Shown: one piece after another, positions 1-6,264 of the stretch
Layout of the letters: each line of letters opens with the position of its first letter
How positions within the stretch are numbered: position 1 is the stretch's first letter
Assembly (NCBI GenBank): GCA_945613785.1
Contig: CALZAJ010000087.1
Span: 1 to 6,791, forward strand
Source of the DNA: an uncultured Verrucomicrobiota bacterium
Lineage (GTDB): Bacteria; Verrucomicrobiota; Kiritimatiellia; RFP12; UBA1067
Direction of reading: 5' to 3'
DNA: 6,791 nucleotides
Translations under genes and position numbers: made by a program
The notes under the pieces: model-generated
Database searches by the model: none
Seen by the model: the letters and a program-made list of their open reading frames with translations, nothing else
Told to the model about the DNA's origin: nothing

Positions 1-65
1 GTCTTACGGGACGCCTCAAGCGTCGCCGCGCCGTTGTAGATCGGAACGACGACGCAAAACGTCAT
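1..65 (-). CDS. Family 2 glycosyltransferase, N-terminal fragment (cut by window edge)
   Basis: Only the first 21 codons are in the window. Reading the minus strand from the ATG at 65 gives MTFCVVVPIYNGAATLEASR and then K. The VVVPIYNGAATLEA stretch is the typical first beta strand and nucleotide-sugar binding start of GT-A fold, family 2 glycosyltransferases (VSIVIPVYNxxxxL). Those enzymes transfer sugars from nucleotide-diphosphate donors onto polysaccharide, lipid or protein acceptors, usually at the cytoplasmic face of the membrane. The start fits the family because the motif begins 4-5 residues in. The ATG follows the purL stop after 6 bases, so it is probably co-transcribed with purL and partly dependent on its translation; no strong Shine-Dalgarno is visible before it. 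The catalytic DxD and the acceptor domain lie outside the window, so substrate and subfamily cannot be given. Confidence 0.66.
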   Translation of the reverse strand, partial: MTFCVVVPIYNGAATLEASRK

Positions 66-71
66 GGACGC

Positions 72-3000
72 TTAGCGCTTGGACATCGCGAACGCGTAGG
101 CGTTCTGGAACATGCGCATCCAGGGTCCGTTGACCTTGAACACGCCCGGGTTGTAGCTGAGCTGACACGCACGGAAGCCACGCTCCGGGTGCGGCATCAG
201 GATCGTCGCGCGACCGTCGGTCGTCGTGAACGCCGTCTGACCGCCGATCGAACCGTTCGGGTTGTACGGATAACGCGTCGTCGCGTTGCCGTAGTTGTCC
301 ACGAAGTGCGCGGCACAGATCGACGGCGTAAAGCCGTCCGTCCACACGCGGCCTTCGCCGTGCGCAACCGCAATCGGAAGGACCGAACCCTCCATGCCCT
401 GGAAGAAGATCGACGGCGACGGCTCGAGCTTGATGCAGGAGTAACGCGCCTCGAACTGCTCGGAGATGTTGCGGACGAACTTCGGCCACCCTTCCGCGCC
501 CGGAATGATGTCCTTGAGCTGCGAAAGCATCTGGCAGCCGTTGCAGACACCGAGCGAGAACGTGTCGGGACGCTCGAAGAACGCCTTGAACATCGCCTTG
601 AGCTTATCGTTGAAGAGGATCGAACGCGCCCAGCCCGAACCCGCGCCGAGGACGTCACCGTACGAGAAGCCGCCGCAGGCGACAAGGCCCTGGAAGTCCT
701 TGAGGTCGACCTTGCCCGAGATGAGGTCGGACATGTGGACGTCGACGGACTCGAAACCGGCCAGCGCGAACGCCGCGGCCATCTCGATGTGCCCGTTCAC
801 GCCCTGCTCGCGCAGGATGCACATGCGGGGCTTGGCGGCGGCCTTGCCCTTCTTGGCCGGAACCTTCACGGCCTCTTCCGGATCGAACGTCAGGAGGTAG
901 TGCTGACCGGGATCGTTCTCGTCGAGTCCGTTGTCGTACTCCTGGCGCGCGGAAACCGGATTGTCACGGAGCGCCTGCATGCGATAGGTCGTCTCGGACC
1001 ACGCACGGCGGAGGAACGTGAGGTCGGTGTGAATCGCCTGACGCTCGCCGACGAAGACGTCGAACACACGCGTCGAACGCGAAACCGCACCCGCGAGGAC
1101 CGCCGGAACGCGCGCGGCCTTGAAGATCTTCAGGACCTTCCCGAGGTTCTTCTCGGAGACCTGGAGAACCGCGCCGGGCTGCTCGTTGAAGAGGACCTGC
1201 AGCGCATCGCCGTCAGGCAGCTTCGCGACAATGCCGCGGCCGCCCGTGATCGCCATTTCGGCGAGCGTGGTGACAAGACCGCCGTCGGAACGGTCGTGGT
1301 ACGCGAGCGCGAGCTGATCACGGACGACCTGCTGCATCGCATTGAAGAAACGCTTGAGCGTCGCCGCGTCGGCGTCGGCATGCGTATCGCCGAGCTGACC
1401 GTAGACCTGCGCCAGCGCCGTGGCGCCCAACGGCATCTCGCCATTGCCGAGATCGATGTAGACGAGGAACGTGCTCTCGTCCTTGGGATCGGGCTTGAGA
1501 TCAGGCGTCAGCGTGAGACGGACGTCCTTCACCGGCGCAAAGCTCGAGACGACGAGCGACAGCGGCGCGACCTGCTTCTTCTGCTCGCCCTTCGAATCCT
1601 GCCACGTCGTGTGCATCGAACAGCTGTCCTTGCCGACCGGAATCGAGACACCAAGCTTCGGACAGAACTTGAGACCGACTTCCTCGACGGTATCGTAGAG
1701 GACCGCGTCTTCACCGGGCTCGCCACACGGGGCCATCCAGTTCGCGGACAGACGGATCTGGCCGATGTTGCCGACGTCCGCCGCCGCGAGGTTCATGATC
1801 GCCTCGGTAATCGCCATGCGGCCCGACGCCGGACCGTTCAGGAGCGCGATCGGCGTACGCTCGCCCGTCGCCATCGCCTGGCCTTCGTAGGTCTTGTAGC
1901 CCATCGTCGTCACCGCGCAGTCCGCGGCAGGAAGCTGGTACTTGCCGACCATCTGGTCACGCGCCACGCGGCCCGTGACCGTACGGTCCGTGATCGTGAT
2001 GAGGAACGTCTTGTCGGCGACCGCCGGAAGGTGAAGGACGCGGTTGAGCGCGTCAATCGGCTTCACACCCTCGAAATTGGTCTTCACGTGCTTCTTGGTC
2101 ACGCGCTTGACGTTGCGGACCATGCGCGGCGGCTTGCCCAGAAGGACCTTGATGTCCATGTCGATCGGACGGTCGCCGAAGTGCCCGTCCTGCAGCACGA
2201 GCTGTCCGTCACCCGTCGCCACGCCGATGAACGCAACCGGGCAACGCTCGCGGGCGCAGAGGCCCTCGAAGAACGCCTTCGCCTCCGGCTTGAGCGCGAG
2301 CACGTAGCGCTCCTGCGCCTCACAGCACCAGATCTCCATCGGGTTCATCGACTTCTCTTCGTTGTGGACCGCACGGAGCTCGAACTTGCCGCCCGTCGCC
2401 TCGACGAGCTCAGGACAGCCGTTGGAGAGACCGCCCGCGCCGATGTCGTGAATGGAGAGAATCGGATTCGCCTTGCCGAGATAGGAGCACGCGTCGATCA
2501 CGCCCTGGCAGCGACGCTGCATTTCGGCATTGCCACGCTGCACGGAATTGAAGTCGAGCGCCTCGGAGTTGGTGCCCGTCATCATCGACGAGGCTGCGCC
2601 GCCGCCCAGGCCGATGCGCATCGCCGGACCACCGATCTGGACGATAAGGGACTTCTCCTTCACGTCCTTCTTCTGGACCTGCGAATTGCGGATCACGCCC
2701 ATGCCGCCCGCAAGCATGATCGGCTTGTGGTAACCGCGGAGCTCGCCCGCAATCTCGCCTTCATACGTACGGAAGAAGCCGCAGAGCTGCGGACGACCAA
2801 ACTCATTGCCGAACGCGGCGCCACCGATCGGACCCTCCGTCATGATCTGCAACGGCGTCGCCAGACGCGTCGGGAACTCGGCGAAGATGCGCTCCCAGGG
2901 CTGCGGATAGCCGGGGATACGAAGGTTCGAGACCATGAAACCGCAGATGCCCGCGACCGTGCGCGAACCCGTGCCCGTCGCCGCCTCGTCGCGGATCTCG

Positions 3001-3908
3001 CCGCCCACGCCCGTCGCCGCGCCCGGATCGGGGGAGATCGCCGTCGGGTGGTTGTGGGTCTCGACCTTCATCAGCTGCTCGAGCTGATCCTTCTTGAACG
3101 AATAGGTGTTGGTCTTCGGATCAATCGCAAAGATGTCCGTCTTGAAACCGGTGACGACGGACGAGTTGTCCTTGTACGCCGAAAGCGTGTCCTGCGGACG
3201 CTTCGCGTGCGTGTTCTTGATCATCTCGAAAAGAGAATTCTTCTGCTTCTTGCCGTCGATGATGAACTCGGCGCCGAAGATCTTGTGACGGCAATGCTCG
3301 GAGTTGACCTGACCGAACATCACGAGTTCGGTGTCCGTCGGATTGCGGCCCGCCGCGGCGAAGCTCTTCGCCAAATACTCCATCTCGGGCTCGGAAATCG
3401 CCAGGCCAATCTCAACGTTGGCCTCGCGAATCGCCTCGACGCCCTTCCCAAGAACGTCATACGTGCGACCCGGCTTGGGCTCGGCGACGTCAAAGAGATC
3501 GGTCAGGTCACGATAGACGCCCTCGGTCATCTTGTCGTAAAGCGCCGCATAGGCAACAGCCGAAAGCGGCTTGGAAACACGGTAGCGAATGCCGCGCTCG
3601 ACACGCAGAATCGTCTTGAGACCACAGTTGCGGAAGATGTCCGTCGCCTTCGTGGACCACGGGGAAATCGTGCCCTTGCGCGGCGTCACAAAGAAGTCCG
3701 CCCCATCACAGGCCCCGTCCGCGTTCAACAGCGTCGTCGCACGCTCGAGCTCCGCAGCCGAGGTGCCACCCTCCGCCTCCTGAATCGCATAGACCCAACG
3801 GGCGTCAATCGTCACAGGACCCAGGGTCGGATCAAGCTTCGCGATCGCATCGTTGATGGCATCCAGACGGAACGGCGAATAGGCGGCGGAACCAATAAGC
3901 AGAATCAT
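72..3908 (-). CDS. purL: Phosphoribosylformylglycinamidine synthase (FGAM synthase), large single-chain type
   Basis: This cytosolic enzyme catalyses the fourth step of de novo purine synthesis: FGAR + ATP + glutamine to FGAM + ADP + Pi + glutamate. The 1278-residue chain matches the large type (E. coli about 1295), which fuses PurS-, PurL- and PurQ-like parts. Domains visible in order are a PurS-like N-terminal domain (about 1-150), a linker domain with NSEHCRHK at 202-209, and two AIRS/PurM-like halves. The first half carries ETHNHPTA (283-290) and GGEIRDE (302-308); the second carries AYHDRSDGG. A class I glutamine amidotransferase follows from about 1028, with nucleophile Cys1122 in LGVCNGCQM and His1240/Glu1242 in PHPER. 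All key motifs are intact. A Lys/Ala-rich stretch (about 1016-1027) precedes the amidotransferase domain. The start is supported by alignment of MILLIGSAAYSPFRL with known N-termini and by GGAG 9 bases upstream. It is the first gene of its own transcription unit. Confidence 0.98.
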   Translation of the reverse strand: MILLIGSAAYSPFRLDAINDAIAKLDPTLGPVTIDARWVYAIQEAEGGTSAAELERATTLLNADGACDGADFFVTPRKGTISPWSTKATDIFRNCGLKTILRVERGIRYRVSKPLSAVAYAALYDKMTEGVYRDLTDLFDVAEPKPGRTYDVLGKGVEAIREANVEIGLAISEPEMEYLAKSFAAAGRNPTDTELVMFGQVNSEHCRHKIFGAEFIIDGKKQKNSLFEMIKNTHAKRPQDTLSAYKDNSSVVTGFKTDIFAIDPKTNTYSFKKDQLEQLMKVETHNHPTAISPDPGAATGVGGEIRDEAATGTGSRTVAGICGFMVSNLRIPGYPQPWERIFAEFPTRLATPLQIMTEGPIGGAAFGNEFGRPQLCGFFRTYEGEIAGELRGYHKPIMLAGGMGVIRNSQVQKKDVKEKSLIVQIGGPAMRIGLGGGAASSMMTGTNSEALDFNSVQRGNAEMQRRCQGVIDACSYLGKANPILSIHDIGAGGLSNGCPELVEATGGKFELRAVHNEEKSMNPMEIWCCEAQERYVLALKPEAKAFFEGLCARERCPVAFIGVATGDGQLVLQDGHFGDRPIDMDIKVLLGKPPRMVRNVKRVTKKHVKTNFEGVKPIDALNRVLHLPAVADKTFLITITDRTVTGRVARDQMVGKYQLPAADCAVTTMGYKTYEGQAMATGERTPIALLNGPASGRMAITEAIMNLAAADVGNIGQIRLSANWMAPCGEPGEDAVLYDTVEEVGLKFCPKLGVSIPVGKDSCSMHTTWQDSKGEQKKQVAPLSLVVSSFAPVKDVRLTLTPDLKPDPKDESTFLVYIDLGNGEMPLGATALAQVYGQLGDTHADADAATLKRFFNAMQQVVRDQLALAYHDRSDGGLVTTLAEMAITGGRGIVAKLPDGDALQVLFNEQPGAVLQVSEKNLGKVLKIFKAARVPAVLAGAVSRSTRVFDVFVGERQAIHTDLTFLRRAWSETTYRMQALRDNPVSARQEYDNGLDENDPGQHYLLTFDPEEAVKVPAKKGKAAAKPRMCILREQGVNGHIEMAAAFALAGFESVDVHMSDLISGKVDLKDFQGLVACGGFSYGDVLGAGSGWARSILFNDKLKAMFKAFFERPDTFSLGVCNGCQMLSQLKDIIPGAEGWPKFVRNISEQFEARYSCIKLEPSPSIFFQGMEGSVLPIAVAHGEGRVWTDGFTPSICAAHFVDNYGNATTRYPYNPNGSIGGQTAFTTTDGRATILMPHPERGFRACQLSYNPGVFKVNGPWMRMFQNAYAFAMSKR

Positions 3909-3917
3909 GCTAGTTTT

Positions 3918-3921
3918 CTCC
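3918..3921 (-). promoter_or_regulatory. Ribosome binding site of purL
   Basis: The minus strand reads CTGGAGAAAACTAGCATG. GGAG is separated from the purL ATG by 9 bases, a workable Shine-Dalgarno spacing, and it supports the start at 3908. Confidence 0.75.
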
Positions 3922-3963
3922 AGAATCAGGCAGTTTGCGAAGCGGTTTTGAAAGTTAAGATGT

Positions 3964-3972
3964 ATTATAGCA
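3964..3972 (-). promoter_or_regulatory. Extended -10 promoter of purL
   Basis: The minus strand holds a perfect TATAAT (3964-3969) preceded by TGC (3970-3972), i.e. the TGnTATAAT extended -10 element of sigma-70-type promoters. The position 17 bases upstream reads CCCGCA and is no -35 box; it lies inside the terminator hairpin of the preceding gene. The expected transcription start is near 3957, giving a purL leader of about 49 bases. The same 13-mer, TTTTGCTATAATA, precedes rimO. The call rests on motif quality and placement only. Confidence 0.75.
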
Positions 3973-3998
3973 AAAAATCGCCCCGCTGCGGGCGATTT
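3972..3998 (-). terminator. Intrinsic terminator after the rimO-HAD unit
   Basis: Read on the minus strand, AAATCGCCC (3990-3998) pairs perfectly with GGGCGATTT (3975-3983), a 9-base-pair GC-rich stem with hexaloop GCAGCG. The sequence then continues as a T-tract (six T in total, 3972-3977). It begins 25 bases after the HAD stop codon. The plus strand has no T-run on its exit side, so it should work only for minus-strand transcripts. The end of the T-tract touches the purL extended -10 element. Confidence 0.88.
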
Positions 3999-4023
3999 GT
4001 GCGTTATCCTGTAGGGTCTCCGC

Positions 4024-4962
4024 TTAGAAGCCCGGAAGGTTCATCTGGCCGGACACACAGACCTTCCGCCCCTTGGACAGCGTCCGATCGGACGTATCAT
4101 AGACCACGAACTTAATTCCATCAAAACGACGCGAAAGCTCCGCTTTAATGTAATTAGAGACGCTTTTCACATTGCCTTTGTCATCATCGGAGAAGCCAAT
4201 CGCTACACTGCGATCCAAGCCGCCCGTCCGCTGCAGCATATGAAAGACGTGTTCAACGAAATCGCGGATGGCGAATTCCTTGGCGAGCTCGGGACGCGAC
4301 GCGGTCGTGGCGGTCGCAAGCTTCTCCTTGTAGATCGGATCCTCCGCCATGCGCGCCTTGAAACCGTCATAGGTGACCGCCGCATAGCGGCACATACCGA
4401 GATAATAGTCAAGCTCCTCCGCATCGGTACCGAACGTCTCGACCTTGTCGAGCCACTTACGGTAGCCGCGCAGATTGGACATCATCGTCTCCCGCTCGAG
4501 CGGCGAGAGCGCGTTCTCGATGAAGATGCGGACCGCCGCCTCGATCGTCTCAGGCGCATGACCGCGCGCCGTGACAATGGCGAAGATGCGCCCCTCAACC
4601 AGCGTCTTCTTGAAGGTGTTGTAGCTCGGCGACGGACGCTCGCCGGCCGAGACCCTCGCCAACGCCGCCATCGTGTCCTCGATGAAGTGATTGGGCTCAC
4701 CCTCATGCTTGGGATCGGCAAAATTGCGGAACGCCGCGGTCCAGCCGCCCTCCGTCGGCGGACGATAATGGTCGGTGTCGGCACGGACGAGCGCAAACGT
4801 CGAAGTCGACAACGAGACCGGCACCCACTCGCCCTTCTCGTTCAGATGCTCCATCAGGATCTTCGTCGGCATGTGCAGGATGTTGTCATCCCAATCGAAG
4901 ATGTAGTACTTGAAGTCCCGATTGCAGACCTCTTCATTGACATAGGGGATCGGACGCATCAT
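4024..4962 (-). CDS. Uncharacterised HAD-superfamily-like phosphatase
   Basis: This is a 312-residue soluble protein with no signal peptide or membrane segment. It shows a haloacid dehalogenase-like layout. Motif I is YYIFDWDDNIL with Asp23 as likely nucleophile and Asp25 as acid/base. Motif II is FAIVTARGH with Thr131. Motif IV is AIGFSDDDKGN with an Asp259-Asp261 cluster able to bind Mg2+. The motif III lysine is not clear; Lys228 is a candidate. Motif I ends in Asn27 where many members have Thr or Val. About 97 residues separate motifs I and II and about 120 separate II and IV, so one or both may hold a cap domain. The gene starts inside the rimO stop (ATGA overlap), so it is probably translationally coupled to rimO. 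A second in-frame ATG directly follows (4957-4959), so the start could be one codon later. Phosphatase activity is inferred from motifs; the substrate is unknown. Confidence 0.78.
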   Translation of the reverse strand: MMRPIPYVNEEVCNRDFKYYIFDWDDNILHMPTKILMEHLNEKGEWVPVSLSTSTFALVRADTDHYRPPTEGGWTAAFRNFADPKHEGEPNHFIEDTMAALARVSAGERPSPSYNTFKKTLVEGRIFAIVTARGHAPETIEAAVRIFIENALSPLERETMMSNLRGYRKWLDKVETFGTDAEELDYYLGMCRYAAVTYDGFKARMAEDPIYKEKLATATTASRPELAKEFAIRDFVEHVFHMLQRTGGLDRSVAIGFSDDDKGNVKSVSNYIKAELSRRFDGIKFVVYDTSDRTLSKGRKVCVSGQMNLPGF

Positions 4963-6215
4963 GCAAGCTCGCCTTCGAAATCGAATCCGCAGACCTTCAC
5001 GAGCTTCACGCGAAGGAAGTCACCGACCTGCACCTTGCGGGCCTTGGGCGAGTCGAGAAGATAGGTGACGCCATCGACGTCCGGCGCCTGCGAAGCCATG
5101 CGAACGACGCCCGGGGCCACGCAAAGCGCATCATAAACCCCTCCGACCAGACGCTTCGCCTTGACCTTCCAGAGCTTCGCCTGATCGGACATCACAAGCC
5201 TCTCGCGGGCCTCCGCCACCGTGCGGGCGGGACGTCCCTTCATCTTCGCTCCCTTCGTACCCTCCTCGGGCGAATAGGCGAAGGCGCCGAGATGATCGAA
5301 CTGCATCCGCTTGAGATCGGCACGAAGCGCGTTGAACCGAAGCTCCGTCTCACCTGGGAACCCGGTCATCACCGTCGTGCGAAGCGTAATCCCCGGCACC
5401 GCCGCACGCAACGCCTCCGCCGCGACGAGCGTCGCCTGGATCGCCGGGCCACGGTTCATCTTCTCCAGGACGTCAGGATCCGTGTGCTGAAGCGGCACGT
5501 CCACGTACTTCACCGCGTGCTTGCCCGTGTTGAGCCAGTCGAGGAACTCTTCGGTGATCTCACTCGGATATGAATAGAGGACGCGCACCCAGAAGTCGCC
5601 CGGCAGCCTGTCGAGCTTCCAGAGGAGATCGGGGAGCGTGCAGCGCTTCTCCTTGAGGTCGCACCCATAGAGCATCGGATCCTGCGCGACAATGTTGAGC
5701 TCGCGACAGCCGCTCTTCAGCAGCGCCTTCGCCTCCCGGAGAATCGCGTCCATCGGACGCGAACGGTACTTGCCGCGGATCGCGGGAATCGCACAGTAGG
5801 AACACCGATGCGCACAGCCCTCGGCGATCTTCAGATAGGCGAACGCCTTGCCCGTGAAACGCAACTCGGGCATCTTCGGCTCGATCCACTCTTCCGGGAC
5901 ACCCTGCCAGACGTCGACGCCCGGGAACCGGGCATGCGCCTTGGGATAGCGCTCGGGATAACAGCCCGTGACCACGACCTTGCCGTAGTTCCCGTTCTGC
6001 TTGAGCTGGATCGCACGCATGATCTCGGCCTCGGCCTCCTCACGAGCAGACGCGATGAAGGCGCAGGTATTGACGATCACGACGTCCGCCCGATCGGGAT
6101 CCGGGGACATTACGCAGTCCTTCTTCAACAGGTTGCCCGCCATGACCTGAAGGTCCACGGCGTTCTTGGCGCAACCGAGGGACACGAGGGCGAGGGTGGT
6201 CTTTTTCTTCGTCAT
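4959..6215 (-). CDS. rimO: Ribosomal protein S12 (Asp) methylthiotransferase RimO
   Basis: This radical-SAM enzyme adds a methylthio group to a conserved aspartate of ribosomal protein S12. The 418 residues (E. coli about 441) show the three expected domains. The N-terminal methylthiotransferase domain has its auxiliary cluster cysteines Cys15 (VSLGC), Cys51 (VNTC) and Cys85 (VTGC). The radical-SAM core has CxxxCxxC at Cys134/138/141 in AEGCAHRCSYC. A C-terminal TRAM-like domain covers about 350-418. RimO rather than MiaB is favoured by IPAIRGKYRSRP after the cluster, PLQHTDPDVLEKM, and TGFPGET followed by AFAYSPEEGT. Deviations are CAKNAVDLQ where RimO usually has CPKNxVDSE, and AQDPMLYG where QDT is usual. 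The start follows from the family N-terminus; no other start codon lies between it and the motif. A promoter -10 ends 9 bases upstream and there is no Shine-Dalgarno, so translation from a leaderless mRNA is likely. Confidence 0.93.
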   Translation of the reverse strand: MTKKKTTLALVSLGCAKNAVDLQVMAGNLLKKDCVMSPDPDRADVVIVNTCAFIASAREEAEAEIMRAIQLKQNGNYGKVVVTGCYPERYPKAHARFPGVDVWQGVPEEWIEPKMPELRFTGKAFAYLKIAEGCAHRCSYCAIPAIRGKYRSRPMDAILREAKALLKSGCRELNIVAQDPMLYGCDLKEKRCTLPDLLWKLDRLPGDFWVRVLYSYPSEITEEFLDWLNTGKHAVKYVDVPLQHTDPDVLEKMNRGPAIQATLVAAEALRAAVPGITLRTTVMTGFPGETELRFNALRADLKRMQFDHLGAFAYSPEEGTKGAKMKGRPARTVAEARERLVMSDQAKLWKVKAKRLVGGVYDALCVAPGVVRMASQAPDVDGVTYLLDSPKARKVQVGDFLRVKLVKVCGFDFEGELA

Positions 6216-6224
6216 TGGGCGGAT

Positions 6225-6233
6225 ATTATAGCA
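6225..6233 (-). promoter_or_regulatory. Extended -10 promoter of rimO
   Basis: The minus strand reads TGC (6231-6233) followed by TATAAT (6225-6230). There is no -35-like hexamer at the usual spacing (CCGCGG at 6248-6253). The last T of the -10 is followed by ATCCGCCCA and then the rimO ATG, so the predicted start of transcription (about 6217-6219) leaves a 5' leader of only about 2-4 bases. It shares the 13-mer TTTTGCTATAATA with the purL promoter. Confidence 0.74.
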
Positions 6234-6260
6234 AAAGTAACCTCGTCCCGCGGAGGTGAC
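6233..6260 (-). terminator. Possible weak intrinsic terminator after the RND pump gene
   Basis: On the minus strand GTCACCTC (6253-6260) can pair with GAGGTTAC (6237-6244). There is one internal mismatch and an 8-base loop, followed by TTTT (6233-6236). It starts 4 bases after the pump's stop codon, a usual place for a terminator. The stem is imperfect and the T-run short. The same T-run is part of the sequence shared with the purL promoter, so it may belong to the promoter instead. Confidence 0.42.
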
Positions 6261-6264
6261 AGGA

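Noticed and set aside
16..489. A 157-codon minus-strand frame overlapping the end of purL and the glycosyltransferase start
   Set aside because: It is out of frame with both recognised genes, Arg-rich, and without any family motif.
3933..3939. A CGCAAAC (minus strand) half-site in the purL leader resembling the PurR operator ACGCAAACGTTTGCGT
   Set aside because: The second half of the palindrome (following TGCCTGA) does not match, so there is no support for a PurR site.
3909..3957. Possible purine riboswitch in the purL leader
   Set aside because: The leader is only about 49 bases, too short for a purine aptamer, and shows no three-way junction pattern.
189..4115. A 1308-codon open frame on the plus strand opposite purL
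   Set aside because: It is register-aligned with purL codons and explained by the absence of TTA, CTA and TCA codons there. Its translation is Arg/Leu/Asp/Glu/His-rich with no recognisable domain, while the minus strand gives a perfect PurL.
4240..5064. A 274-codon plus-strand open frame opposite the HAD gene
   Set aside because: It shares codon register with the HAD gene and is a composition shadow with the same Arg/Leu-rich character and no domain or ribosome binding site.
4959..6215. Assignment as MiaB (tRNA methylthiotransferase) instead of RimO
   Set aside because: The sequence after the radical-SAM cysteines (IPAIRGKYRSRP), the PLQHTDPDVLEKM and AFAYSPEEGT stretches and the length fit RimO better; the MiaB GCQMN start motif is absent.
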